Source of the DNA: Alphaproteobacteria bacterium PA4
GTDB lineage: Bacteria; Pseudomonadota; Alphaproteobacteria; Sphingomonadales; Sphingomonadaceae
NCBI GenBank assembly: GCA_002256005.1
Contig: NKIQ01000011.1
Coordinates: 1 to 64,000, forward strand
Reading direction: 5' to 3'
DNA: 64,000 bases
The notes beneath the pieces were generated by a model that was given only the letters and a program-made list of their open reading frames with translations, had not been told where the DNA came from and searched no databases. The position numbers and the translations under genes are program-made. This document shows, piece by piece, positions 7,897-16,601 of the stretch. Every line of letters begins with the position of its first letter. The first letter of the stretch is position 1.

Positions 7897-9651
7897 CTAG
7901 ATGCGTTCCTTCACATACCGCCCCGGCGCATCCTCGATGGCCTTGAACTTGCCCGTCCCCGGCACGCGCGGTGCCACCATCTTGCCGGAACGCGGCGCCA
8001 GCCAGGCGATCCAGTCCGGCCACCAGCTGCCCTTGGTCTCCTTCGCGCTGGCGACGAAATCGTCGAAGCGTTCGGGCAGCGTGTCGCTGGTCCAGTACTG
8101 ATATTTGTTCGCCGATGGCGGGTTGACCACCCCGGCGATATGGCCCGAACCCGCCAGCACGAAGCGCTTTTCGCCGGTGAAATTGTTGGTGAGCTTGTAG
8201 GCCGAACGCGCCGGCGCGATGTGATCTTCCTTGCCGCCCTGGATATAGCTGGGGGTCGACACCTGGGTCAGGTCGACCGGCACGCCCAGCACATTGATGC
8301 CGCCGGGCTTTACCAGCAGATTGTCGCGGTAGATGTCGGTCAGATAGCTCCGGTGCCATTTCGCCGGCACATTGGTCGCATCGCCATTCCAGTAGAGCAG
8401 GTCGAAGGGGAAATAATCCTTCCCCATCAGGTAATTGTTGACGACATAATTCCAGATCAGGTCGTTCGAGCGCAGCATGTTGAAGGTCATCGCCATGTTG
8501 CGGCCATCGAGCCAGGGCTGCTCCGCCGTCATCTTGTCGAGCGTTTCGAGCACGGCATCGTCGATGAAGATACCAAGGTCGCCGCACTCGCTCATGTCGA
8601 CCTGGGCGGTGAAGAAGGTGGCGCTGCGCACCTTGTCGCCCTGCCCGCGCGCCGCCAGCACGGCGAGCGTGGCGGCGAGCGTGGTGCCGGCGACGCAATA
8701 GCCGATGACATGCGTCGCCGGCGCCTTGCAGATGTCGAGCACCGTCTCGATCGCCGTCAGCTGACCCTCCCCCACATAGGTGTCGAGCGTCGCGTCGGCG
8801 AGGCTGGCGTCGGCGTTCTTCCAGCTGGTCACGAACACCGTCAGCCCCTGCGCCACCGCCCAGCGGATGAAGCTTTTTTCCGCGGTCAGGTCGAGGATGT
8901 AGAATTTGTTGATCCAGGGCGGGAAGATCAGCAGCGGGATTTCATGCACCTGCTCGGTCGCCGGGCTGTACTGGATGAGCTGGAACAGCCGGTTTTCGAA
9001 CACCACCTTGCCGGGCGTGATGGCGACGTTGCGGCCGACCTCGAAGGCGTCCTCGTCGGTCATCTTCATCCGGCCGGATTTCAGATCCTCGAGCAGATGC
9101 TCCAGCCCCTTGACCAGATTGGCGCCGCCGGTTTCGGCGGTCTTGCGCAACACTTCGGGGTTGGTCAGCGCGAAGTTCGACGGCGACATCGCATCGACGA
9201 ACTGTTTCGCCATGAACTGCGCCTTGGCCTGTTCATGCGCGTTAAGGCCATCGATGTCGCGCGTCGCCTCCATCACGTAATTCGACGTCAGCAGATAGGA
9301 TTGGCGCAGGAAATCGAACGCCGGCGCCTCCCGCCAGGCCTCGCCGGCGAAGCGCTTGTCCTTCACCTCGGCCACCGGGCTGGCGACGGTGCCGGGGGCA
9401 AGGAAGGACTGCCACAGCGTCATGGCGTCGGACAGATAGCGGCTCTGCAGGTCGAACAGGCGCTGCGGGTCGGTCATCGCCGCCGCCGCCGCGCGCTGCC
9501 AGGTCGCCATGATGCCCAAGGGGTCGGGCACCGGCAGGCCGCCCTGCTCCTTCGTCCAGAATTCCAGCATCAGTTGCTGGCCACGCCCGGCGAGTTCCGT
9601 CCATTTCTGGAAGGTTTCGAGCGGTTGCGGCTCGGTCGGCAGATCGGCCAT
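7897..9651 (-). CDS. phaC: Class I poly(3-hydroxyalkanoate) synthase
   Basis: 584 aa, the normal class I PhaC length. It polymerises (R)-3-hydroxyacyl-CoA into PHA granules. The lipase-box-like GYCVAG places the nucleophile at Cys319, the Asp lies in GGKEDHIAP, and the His in GSGHIAGVVNPP; the N-terminal extension is typical. The ATG at 9651 starts MADLPTEPQ with GGGGA upstream. Its partner phaZ is at 26939-28243, unlinked. No phaA or phaB is seen here. Divergent from it is a short terminated transcription unit. Confidence 0.96.
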   Translation of the reverse strand: MADLPTEPQPLETFQKWTELAGRGQQLMLEFWTKEQGGLPVPDPLGIMATWQRAAAAAMTDPQRLFDLQSRYLSDAMTLWQSFLAPGTVASPVAEVKDKRFAGEAWREAPAFDFLRQSYLLTSNYVMEATRDIDGLNAHEQAKAQFMAKQFVDAMSPSNFALTNPEVLRKTAETGGANLVKGLEHLLEDLKSGRMKMTDEDAFEVGRNVAITPGKVVFENRLFQLIQYSPATEQVHEIPLLIFPPWINKFYILDLTAEKSFIRWAVAQGLTVFVTSWKNADASLADATLDTYVGEGQLTAIETVLDICKAPATHVIGYCVAGTTLAATLAVLAARGQGDKVRSATFFTAQVDMSECGDLGIFIDDAVLETLDKMTAEQPWLDGRNMAMTFNMLRSNDLIWNYVVNNYLMGKDYFPFDLLYWNGDATNVPAKWHRSYLTDIYRDNLLVKPGGINVLGVPVDLTQVSTPSYIQGGKEDHIAPARSAYKLTNNFTGEKRFVLAGSGHIAGVVNPPSANKYQYWTSDTLPERFDDFVASAKETKGSWWPDWIAWLAPRSGKMVAPRVPGTGKFKAIEDAPGRYVKERI

Positions 9652-9792
9652 GGCGATGGTCCCCGGATGCGGTCTTCGGCGTTTGCGGCACTTTGAACTG
9701 TTGCCCGGCCAACGCCAAGTGCAAAGCCCCTTTTCGCCGCGCGCAATTGCGATTAGGGGGGATGGGAGTTTGCAACCGGGGACACCAGCATC

Positions 9793-9885
9793 GTGCTGAC
9801 CATCAACGCCGCTTTCAACGACAACGCCGCCGTTTTCGCCGCCGCCGCCGCCCCGGCCGCCGTGAAGGCCGCCGCCGCGCGCTGA
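9793..9885 (+). CDS. Possible 30-aa Ala-rich small protein
   Basis: A GTG-started frame encodes VLTINAAFNDNAAVFAAAA through VKAAAAR and stops 26 bp before a strong terminator. It is too short for the ORF track, has only a weak GGGGA upstream, and could instead be part of a small RNA. The amphipathic, Ala-rich composition is reminiscent of phasin helices and it sits beside phaC, but that link is speculative. The only firm evidence for a transcript is the terminator. Confidence 0.25.
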   Translation: MLTINAAFNDNAAVFAAAAAPAAVKAAAAR

Positions 9886-9911
9886 GCGTTCGCCCCCAAT
9901 CGGATCGCAAC

Positions 9912-9950
9912 AGCGGGCGGGGGTGGCAGCACCCCCGCCCGCTTTCGTTT
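9912..9950 (+). terminator. Strong intrinsic terminator
   Basis: AGCGGGCGGGGGT and ACCCCCGCCCGCT form a perfect 13-bp stem around GGCAGC, followed by TTCGTTT on the plus strand. It lies 33 bp before the next gene start, so it must end a plus-strand transcript that begins within 9652-9900, or attenuate one entering the aminotransferase gene. Confidence 0.85.
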
Positions 9951-9982
9951 ACAACCCCATCCTCGCAGCAGAGTGACCGACC

Positions 9983-11185
9983 ATGACCGAAGACTTCTAC
10001 CGCATCAAACGCCTGCCCCCCTATGTCATCGCCGAAGTCAATGCGATGCGGGCGGCGGCGCGCGCCCGCGGCGATGACATCATCGATCTCGGCATGGGCA
10101 ACCCCGATCTGCCGCCGCCGCCGCATGTCATCGACAAGCTGTGCGAAGTGGCAAGGAAGCCCGACGCGCACGGCTATTCAGCGTCAAAGGGGATTCCGGG
10201 CCTGCGCAAGGCCCAGGCCGGCTATTACGGCCGCCGCTTCGGCGTCGATGTCGATCCCGACAGCGAAGTGGTGGTGACGCTGGGTTCCAAGGAAGGCCTC
10301 GCCAACCTTGCGCAGGCGATCACCGCGCCCGGCGATGTCGTGCTGGCGCCCAACCCCAGCTACCCCATCCACACCTTTGGCTTCATCATCGCCGGCGCCA
10401 CCATCCGCAGCGTGCCGACGACGCCGGACGAGCGCTATTTCGAAGCGCTGGAGCGCGCCATGCGCTTCACCGTGCCCAAGCCCTCGGTGCTGGTCATGGG
10501 CTATCCGTCGAACCCCACCGCCGAAACGGTCGACCTGGCGTTCTACGAGCGTGTCGTGGCGTTCGCCAAGAAGCACCAGCTCTGGGTGCTGTCCGACCTT
10601 GCCTATTCGGAACTCTATTATGACGGCAACCCGACGCCTTCGATCCTGCAGGTGCAGGGCGCCAAGGATGTGGCGATCGAGTTCACCTCGCTCTCCAAGA
10701 CCTATTCGATGGCCGGCTGGCGCATCGGCTTCGCGGTGGGCAACAAGACGCTGATCGGCGCGCTGACCCGGGTGAAATCCTATCTCGATTACGGCGCCTT
10801 CACCCCCATCCAGGCGGCGGCAGTGGCGGCGATCAACGGCCCGCAGGATATCGTCGCCGACAATCGCAACCTCTATCACCGCCGCCGCGACGTGCTCGTC
10901 GAAAGCTTCGGCCGCGCCGGCTGGGAGATTCCTTCGCCGCGCGCCAGCATGTTCTGCTGGGCACCGCTGCCGCCGGCGCTGGCCCATCTCGGCAGCCTCG
11001 AATTTTCCAAGCAATTGCTCACCCAGGCCGGCGTCGCCGTGGCCCCGGGCGTCGGTTACGGCGAGGACGGCGAAGGCTTCGTGCGCATCGCCATGGTGGA
11101 GAATGAGCAGCGCCTGCGCCAGGCGGCGCGGAATGTGAAGAAATATCTGACGTCGATGGGGGTGAATACGCCGGGGAAGGGGTGA
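9983..11185 (+). CDS. Class I/II PLP aminotransferase (AlaC / LL-DAP aminotransferase-like)
   Basis: 400 aa fold-type I aminotransferase. Substrate loop and cofactor motifs are intact: IIDLGMGNPDLPPP at 33-46, GYPSNPTAETVD near 173, SDLAYSELYYDG near 204, and Schiff-base Lys239 in SLSKTYSMAGWRIGF. Related proteins act as glutamate-pyruvate aminotransferases or in the Met/Lys branch. In related genomes, as I recall, this gene stands directly before homoserine dehydrogenase, glpX and recJ; here hom begins about 4 kb later because accessory genes intervene. Start ATG 9983 has GCAGAG upstream. Confidence 0.9.
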   Translation: MTEDFYRIKRLPPYVIAEVNAMRAAARARGDDIIDLGMGNPDLPPPPHVIDKLCEVARKPDAHGYSASKGIPGLRKAQAGYYGRRFGVDVDPDSEVVVTLGSKEGLANLAQAITAPGDVVLAPNPSYPIHTFGFIIAGATIRSVPTTPDERYFEALERAMRFTVPKPSVLVMGYPSNPTAETVDLAFYERVVAFAKKHQLWVLSDLAYSELYYDGNPTPSILQVQGAKDVAIEFTSLSKTYSMAGWRIGFAVGNKTLIGALTRVKSYLDYGAFTPIQAAAVAAINGPQDIVADNRNLYHRRRDVLVESFGRAGWEIPSPRASMFCWAPLPPALAHLGSLEFSKQLLTQAGVAVAPGVGYGEDGEGFVRIAMVENEQRLRQAARNVKKYLTSMGVNTPGKG

Positions 11186-11421
11186 GGTAGGGGGGGCCGC
11201 CGGCGGGTAGGACGGTGGTGGTCAGAATCCGAGGTTTGGTGCCCGGGGCGGTGGAGGCGGTTTCCGACTCAGTTCAAGCCGTTCGGCATTCGACGCACGA
11301 ATGATTGCTTAGGGTCAAAGCGGGCTGGCAGGTTTTGAAGATTGGCTGCCCATGGCAGCCGTAGTTACAACCAGAGCGACGGTTGGCGCGCTTAATCGAG
11401 GAATTGTGAACGTCAGACACC

Positions 11422-12063
11422 TTAAAGAAATGCGCGCTGCGGCAGCGGCTCGTCGTCGCTTTGGACTACGGCGCCTTTTTGCTGCCGCGGTAAAATGATT
11501 TTGGGAATTGGCTGTCCAAGCAGGCAAAAGTTGCTGATTTGAAGTGGAGAGACGCTGCGGAGCGCATCCGAGTCCTCACGCAATTTCGTACGGAGGTCCA
11601 TAAGCAATCGCCCAAGAACGTTCTGCCCATTCAACGTTTCATCGTCCTGCGGAGTCGCTCCCCAATAATTGTCTTTACGGGAGTCCTCGACAATGGCGCG
11701 CTCGCCGGTCGACAGGAGCAGTTCCGAAAATTTATGCCAGTTATAAATTAGCTTTACGCGTAAGCACCATTTCATCACCTTGACACGAACGTCATCCCAA
11801 TCGGGCCGGGAATCCGTGCGATAAGGCTTAGATCGCATCTTTGCCGTCATTGGGCTGCCCTCGTTTAGGATCATCCGCTGAACCTCAGGCATGTGCGGAA
11901 AGCGGCAAGCTTGATACAGCGCCTCAGAAGTTCGGATACGGTGTCCAAGCACGACCACCGGAAAGCCTGGAGCCATATTAGATAGCCCGCCAAATTCCTC
12001 GGCTGTCTTCCGGAACCGGACGACATCCTTGGCTTGGTAGGTTCGTAATTGTGTCTCGCTCAT
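11422..12063 (-). CDS. NADAR/YbiA-family N-glycosidase-like protein
   Basis: 213 aa from ATG 12063. NADAR signatures: EEFGGLSNMAPGFPV at 22-36, TSEALYQACRFP at 45-56 with candidate catalytic Glu47, KDNYWGATP at 130-138, and LNGQNVLGRLLMDLR at 144-158. Family members cleave N-glycosidic bonds: YbiA/RibX-type enzymes act on riboflavin intermediates, and some NADARs are reported to remove ADP-ribose from guanine. It has a 50-residue C-terminal tail of unknown role. It begins 5 bp after the stop of the phosphoribosyltransferase-like gene, with GAGG overlapping that stop, so the two are one operon. Codon use is AT-richer than the host genes, suggesting transfer. Confidence 0.87.
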   Translation of the reverse strand: MSETQLRTYQAKDVVRFRKTAEEFGGLSNMAPGFPVVVLGHRIRTSEALYQACRFPHMPEVQRMILNEGSPMTAKMRSKPYRTDSRPDWDDVRVKVMKWCLRVKLIYNWHKFSELLLSTGERAIVEDSRKDNYWGATPQDDETLNGQNVLGRLLMDLRTKLREDSDALRSVSPLQISNFCLLGQPIPKIILPRQQKGAVVQSDDEPLPQRAFL

Positions 12064-12068
12064 GAGCC

Positions 12069-13046
12069 TCAATTATTCTTGCGTGGGAAGAGAGGATACC
12101 ACGGATCGCCAGCCCAAAACACCAGCGGCGCGTTATTCGGACAATTCCTGTAGGTGACGATCGTGGAACCGAACCCGAGTGATTCGAACATCATTCGACC
12201 CAACGGACGCATGTATTTGTCGAAATGCGGGCACATGTTCCGCACTCGAACGCCAGCGGCGAGAAATTCCTGCTCCAACAAATGACGACCAGCTTCTCCA
12301 GAAAATATGCCGAGCGGGCTTTTACCACCGACTGTTCTAAGCGGTGGTGCTTTTTCAAGACTTGCTACATAGGCTTGTGTCGCATTGTCTGATGGAATAG
12401 CCGTCGGGTACAACACATCGGAATTGTTGATTTCTGACTTACGATTTTCTAATGGCACTGCTCGCCACCACTTTAATTCAATAGACTTGCCGACCGCTGT
12501 TGCCGCTTCCAGAATCATCTTCGTTGAGTACCATTCGCTGTGCAGACCAATCACAAGTACGTCGAGTTTTACATTCGTCGGCGCCGATTCCTTTATCCAT
12601 CTGATGATATCGAACCGCACTCTCCCACCGGAAAAAACGGCATCATCTAAATACAAAAAAGTGTGGGGCGAAATGCCACACAATTCCATCGCGATCCCGC
12701 ATTGTCGCTGGAGCGAGTTTTTCAACAAGGCCAGCATGTCTTTCTGGCTGTGTCCAGCCGTCTGCAAGTTCAGAGCCTTGACGCCCTGCCAAAATTCACG
12801 CGAATTTGCACCTGTGAAGTTTGCGTTGACGACGATGCTGTCAATAAAATTTTGCACTTTGGCCCGCGAGAAATATGTCCGGCGAAATACATGCAACAGT
12901 TCTGTGAGAATAGGATCACGCACAGCAGCCGGGAATTGCGATATCCAACGATCAACATGTGAAGCGTCCGGTGTCGGTATTTCGCCCATACGATAGTCGG
13001 AAATCATGGCCGCTAGTGCGGCGCGCAAATTTGGTGAGCTATCCAT
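12069..13046 (-). CDS. Phosphoribosyltransferase-like conflict-associated protein (PRTase-CE-type)
   Basis: 325 aa from ATG 13046, chosen because AGGAG precedes it by five bases (the ORF-track start is ten codons upstream). The core contains FLYLDDAVFSGGRV at 130-143, which fits the PRPP-binding loop of type I phosphoribosyltransferases: hydrophobic strand, two acidic residues, small-residue turn. Before it is a helical N-terminal region (DRWISQFPAAVRDPILTELL), after it LDVLVIGLHS, and the C-terminus ends YRNCPNNAPLVFWAG and PLFPR. I relate it with moderate confidence to the PRTase-CE group predicted in bacterial conflict systems. It is operonic with a NADAR gene in AT-richer DNA. No enzymatic activity is demonstrated for it. 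Confidence 0.68.
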   Translation of the reverse strand: MDSSPNLRAALAAMISDYRMGEIPTPDASHVDRWISQFPAAVRDPILTELLHVFRRTYFSRAKVQNFIDSIVVNANFTGANSREFWQGVKALNLQTAGHSQKDMLALLKNSLQRQCGIAMELCGISPHTFLYLDDAVFSGGRVRFDIIRWIKESAPTNVKLDVLVIGLHSEWYSTKMILEAATAVGKSIELKWWRAVPLENRKSEINNSDVLYPTAIPSDNATQAYVASLEKAPPLRTVGGKSPLGIFSGEAGRHLLEQEFLAAGVRVRNMCPHFDKYMRPLGRMMFESLGFGSTIVTYRNCPNNAPLVFWAGDPWYPLFPRKNN

Positions 13047-13403
13047 ACCTACTCCTAAGATTTGCATCTCTCGCACAATCGAAACAGTCTGTCACCAAAG
13101 TGTCGCCGGTTAACTCCTGGCCAGAAACGAAACTGAACGGAAGGCAAGTTTCGAGGAATGCAACGAAGTGTGCGTATGACTGAAGTCTTGTCGGAAGCTG
13201 TCGTTCGCCGTCATTTGAAGTGGCAGGTCAGTCCCAAATTCCGTCAATCGCCGTCCCTCACGACGCGTACCAAGCATCAACTTTGAACCAACAGGCCCCA
13301 GAACCCACTCCTCTGGCTCGCACGTCGCCACATGCGGCCCCGCCAACACCAGGGGTCTGGGGCCAAGGCCCCAGCCGCCGGAGGCCCCTTCACACCAACC
13401 ATC
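13047..13403. other. AT-richer intergenic region ending in a REP-B solo
   Basis: This is upstream of the cassette on the minus strand and should contain its promoter, but no clear -35/-10 pair is visible. Composition changes back to GC-rich near 13320. At 13352-13386 is a solo REP-B (GGGGTCTGGGGCC, AAGGCCCCAGCCGCC, GGAGGCC) directly beyond the 3' end of the amidohydrolase. No direct repeats flanking the island were found by eye. Confidence 0.6.
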
Positions 13404-15092
13404 TCACGCCGAATAGACCGTCCGTCCCCCCGTCACCGTCTCCACGATCCTGATATCCTTGATCCTGTCCTGCGGCACCATCTCCGGATCGTCGGCGAGC
13501 ACCACATAATCGGCGAGCTTGCCGGCGGAGATCGAGCCCTTGATGCTCTCCTCGCGCGAGGCATGCGCGCCGTTCAGCGTGTTGATGCGCAGCGCTTCGG
13601 CGACGCTCACCCGCTGGTTGGCGCCCCAGGTCTGGCCGTTCCAGCCGGTGCGGGTGACCATGCCCTGCATGCCCATCAGCGGCGCGAACGGGCCGGGGTA
13701 GAAGTCGGAACCGGCGCAGACCGGGATGCCGGCGTCCAGAAAACTGCGGAACGCCATGCAATTCTGCATCAGCGCCTCGCCATAGAAGCCGAACTTGTCG
13801 GCGTTGTAATAGGCATAGCTGGTGAAGGGCGCCGGGATGGCGCCGACTGCCTTGATGCGCCGCACCAGATCGGCATTCACCAGCGTGCAATGGGTGATCT
13901 TGAAGCGCGGATCGGCGACCGGGAAGGCCTTTTGCGCCCGCTCGAACGCCGTCAGCACATGATCGATGGCGACATCGCCATTGGCGTGGCAATTCACCTG
14001 GATGCCGGCGCGATGCACCCGCTCCACCCAGGCGTCGAGCACGGGCTGTTCCTCGGTGACATTGCCATAGTATGCCGGGGTGCGGCCGGCATAGGGCGTG
14101 CTGATCGCCATGGTGCGTTCGGAAAAGCTGCCATCGGCGGTGTGTTCGAAGGTGGCGCCAAGCTTGATCCAGTCATCGCCGAAACCGGTCTGGATGCCAT
14201 TGGCGATCATCGCATCGAGCATGGCCCCGCGGGTTTCGAAGCTGACGCGGTGGCAGAGCTCGCCGCGCGCCCTTATCGCCTGCAGCGCCGCCAGATCGCC
14301 GCCCTGGTGGTGGACGCCGGTCAGGCCATAGCGGGCAAAGGCCTTCGACATGTGCGCCGCCGCGTCGCGGGCGCGCTGCACCTGCTGCGCCGGGGTGAAG
14401 CTGGGCCGCGTGCCCACCGTATCGAACACATCCATGGCATTGTCGGTGACCCGGCCGTTGAGTCTGCCATCGGCTGCACGATCGAAGGTGCCGCCCGGCG
14501 GGTTCGGCGTCGCCTGGGTGACGCCGGCGAGCGCGAACGCCCTGGAATTGTAAAAGCCGGTATGGCCGCCGCGATGGTGGACGCAGACCGGATGTTCGGT
14601 CGACACCGCATCCAGATCGGCGATGGTCAGCTGGCGCTTGTCGCTGAGCTTGGTGTCGTCGTGGAAAAAGCCTTCCACCCATTGCCCCGGCGGCAGCGTC
14701 GCCGCCTTGGCGCGCAGCTTGGCGATGATGCTGGCGATGGAAACGAACTCGACCTCGAACGGATTGCCGACCAGCACCTCGTAAAGCAGCATTTCGGCCG
14801 AGGCATGGTTGTGGCAATCGATGAAGCCCGGCACCACCGTCATGCCCCTGGCATCGATGATCCGCGTCCCCTTCCCCGCCAGCGCCCGCGCCCCGGCCTC
14901 GTCACCGACGCGCATGAAGCGGCCGTCCTTCACCGCAAAGGCGGTGGCGCGCGGCCGGGCGGGGTCGACGGTGTGGACGCGGGCGTTGACGACGATGGTA
15001 TCGGCCTCGCCCGCGTCCAGCGCCCAGGCCGGCACCGCCAGCCCGGCAAGGCCGGTGCCGATGAAGCCGCGGCGGTGCATCTGGATGGTCAT
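13404..15092 (-). CDS. Tat-exported amidohydrolase (YtcJ-like)
   Basis: 562 aa from ATG 15092 with GGGGGA upstream; the ORF-track start is 22 codons longer. The N-terminus HRRGFIGTGLAGLAVPAWA is a twin-arginine signal ending in a plausible cleavage site, so the enzyme probably folds with metal before export. Amidohydrolase features: PGFIDCHNHASAEM with the metal His pair at 94 and 96, CVHHRGGHTGFYN, INCHANGD-like QVNCHANGD, and CAGSDFYPGPF near the end. YtcJ-type enzymes hydrolyse formamides, hydantoin-like or N-acyl substrates; this one's substrate is unknown. It lies in the insertion between the aminotransferase and hom, tail towards a REP-B. Confidence 0.88.
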   Translation of the reverse strand: MTIQMHRRGFIGTGLAGLAVPAWALDAGEADTIVVNARVHTVDPARPRATAFAVKDGRFMRVGDEAGARALAGKGTRIIDARGMTVVPGFIDCHNHASAEMLLYEVLVGNPFEVEFVSIASIIAKLRAKAATLPPGQWVEGFFHDDTKLSDKRQLTIADLDAVSTEHPVCVHHRGGHTGFYNSRAFALAGVTQATPNPPGGTFDRAADGRLNGRVTDNAMDVFDTVGTRPSFTPAQQVQRARDAAAHMSKAFARYGLTGVHHQGGDLAALQAIRARGELCHRVSFETRGAMLDAMIANGIQTGFGDDWIKLGATFEHTADGSFSERTMAISTPYAGRTPAYYGNVTEEQPVLDAWVERVHRAGIQVNCHANGDVAIDHVLTAFERAQKAFPVADPRFKITHCTLVNADLVRRIKAVGAIPAPFTSYAYYNADKFGFYGEALMQNCMAFRSFLDAGIPVCAGSDFYPGPFAPLMGMQGMVTRTGWNGQTWGANQRVSVAEALRINTLNGAHASREESIKGSISAGKLADYVVLADDPEMVPQDRIKDIRIVETVTGGRTVYSA

Positions 15093-15223
15093 GGCGAGTC
15101 CCCCTGTTGTGGCGGCATCTTTGCGCCAATCATCGCGCAGGTAAACAGCGCGCGACACCGCTCCGGCCTTGCGCTTTTGCGCTTCGCCCGCAAAGACGGG
15201 ACATCACTGTCTTCGGAGCGTTC

Positions 15224-16516
15224 ATGTCCCTTCCCCTGCGCGTCGGCCTCGCCGGCCTCGGCAATGTCGGCGCCGGCGTTGTCAAACTGCTCGCCGACAA
15301 TGCCGAGCTCATCGCCCGCCGCGCCGGCCGGCCGATCCGCGTCACCGCCGTATCAGCGCGCGACCGCAATCGCGATCGCGGCATCGATCTGGCGCGCTAT
15401 CATTGGGTGGATGACGCGACCGAGCTGGCCGGCCGCGACGATGTCGATGTCGTCGTCGAACTGATCGGCGGCAGCGATGGCCCGGCGCTGACGCTGGCCC
15501 GCCGCACGCTCGCCGCCGGCAAGGCGCTGGTGACGGCCAACAAGGCGATGCTCGCCCACCACGGCCTCGATCTCGCCGCCACCGCCGAAGCCGGGCAGCT
15601 GGCGCTGAAATATGAAGCCGCGGTCGCCGGCGGCATCCCGATCATCAAGGCGCTGAGCGAGGGCATGGCCGCCAATCGCATCGCCCGCGTCTATGGCCTG
15701 CTCAACGGCACCTGCAACTATATCCTCAGCCGCATGGAGGCGGAGCGGCTCGACTTTGCGACCGTCCTCGCCGAGGCGCAGGCCGCCGGCTATGCCGAGG
15801 CCGACCCCAGCTTCGACATTGACGGGATCGACACGGCGCACAAGCTCAGCCTCCTCGCCGCGCTCGCCTTTGGCGCCCGCATCGATTTCGCCGCCGTCGC
15901 CACCCATGGCATCCGCGCCGTGGAGCTGGCCGATATCGACCAGGCCCGGGCGCTCGGTTTCCGCATCAAGCTGGTCGGCCTTGCCGAGCATGAGGATGGC
16001 ACGCTGTTCCAGCGCGTCCACCCGGCGCTGGTGCCGCTCGACCACCCGCTCGCCGCCGCCTCGGGCGCGCTCAATGCGGTGACGGCGGAGGGCGATTTCG
16101 TCGGCCGGCTGTTCTTCCAGGGCCGCGGCGCCGGCGAAGGGCCGACGGCGAGCGCTGTCGTCGCCGATCTGATCGATATCGCCAGGGGCATCAGCGGCAA
16201 CCCGTTCGGCATGCCGGTGGCGTCGCTCGCCGCGCTGCCGCCCGCCGCCATCGCCAACCGGCGTGGCCGTTACTATCTGCGCCTGACCGTCGCCGACCGC
16301 CCCGGCGTGCTGGCGGAGCTGACCGCCGCGCTGCGCGACCATGGCGTGTCGATCGAAAGCCTGATCCAGCGCGGGCCGGCGGCGAACGGCGACGCCATGG
16401 TGGTGATGGTCACCCACATTGCCGGGGAGACGCAGGTGCTCGCCAGCCTCGCCCAGATGGCGCAGGGGGACGCGGTGACGGGCGCGCCGGTGATGATGCA
16501 TATATTGGATTTGTAA
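15224..16516 (+). CDS. hom: Homoserine dehydrogenase
   Basis: 430 aa. It reduces aspartate semialdehyde to homoserine for threonine and methionine synthesis. VGLAGLGNVGAGVV forms the NAD(P) site, ALVTANKAML and YEAAVAGGIPIIKAL contain catalytic-region residues, GLLNGTCNYILS and AEADPSFDIDGIDTAHKL the substrate domain, and the C-terminal YYLRLTVADRPGVLAEL is the ACT domain through which threonine feedback commonly acts. ATG 15224 is the start; the ORF-track form begins in noncoding sequence. Followed by glpX after 85 bp. Confidence 0.97.
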   Translation: MSLPLRVGLAGLGNVGAGVVKLLADNAELIARRAGRPIRVTAVSARDRNRDRGIDLARYHWVDDATELAGRDDVDVVVELIGGSDGPALTLARRTLAAGKALVTANKAMLAHHGLDLAATAEAGQLALKYEAAVAGGIPIIKALSEGMAANRIARVYGLLNGTCNYILSRMEAERLDFATVLAEAQAAGYAEADPSFDIDGIDTAHKLSLLAALAFGARIDFAAVATHGIRAVELADIDQARALGFRIKLVGLAEHEDGTLFQRVHPALVPLDHPLAAASGALNAVTAEGDFVGRLFFQGRGAGEGPTASAVVADLIDIARGISGNPFGMPVASLAALPPAAIANRRGRYYLRLTVADRPGVLAELTAALRDHGVSIESLIQRGPAANGDAMVVMVTHIAGETQVLASLAQMAQGDAVTGAPVMMHILDL

Positions 16517-16601
16517 TTCCCCTTTCGCACCTGCGAAGCGGCACCCTTCCCCCCGCAAGGCAAACCCCTTACACGGCTGCCACAGCCGCACCGGAGCCAG
16601 C

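Noticed and set aside
7180-9696. 838-aa plus-strand ORF
   Set aside because: Antisense of the deacetylase and phaC genes, whose motifs are complete on the other strand.
9762-9986. Arg-rich ORF starting at ATG 9762
   Set aside because: Reads straight through the intrinsic terminator and into the next start codon; composition is typical of out-of-frame GC-rich DNA.
11186-15223. Integrase- or att-bounded genomic island
   Set aside because: No integrase, tRNA or flanking direct repeat seen; kept only as an insertion relative to expected gene order.
13332-15464. 710-aa plus-strand ORF
   Set aside because: Antisense of the Tat-exported amidohydrolase and out of frame with hom.
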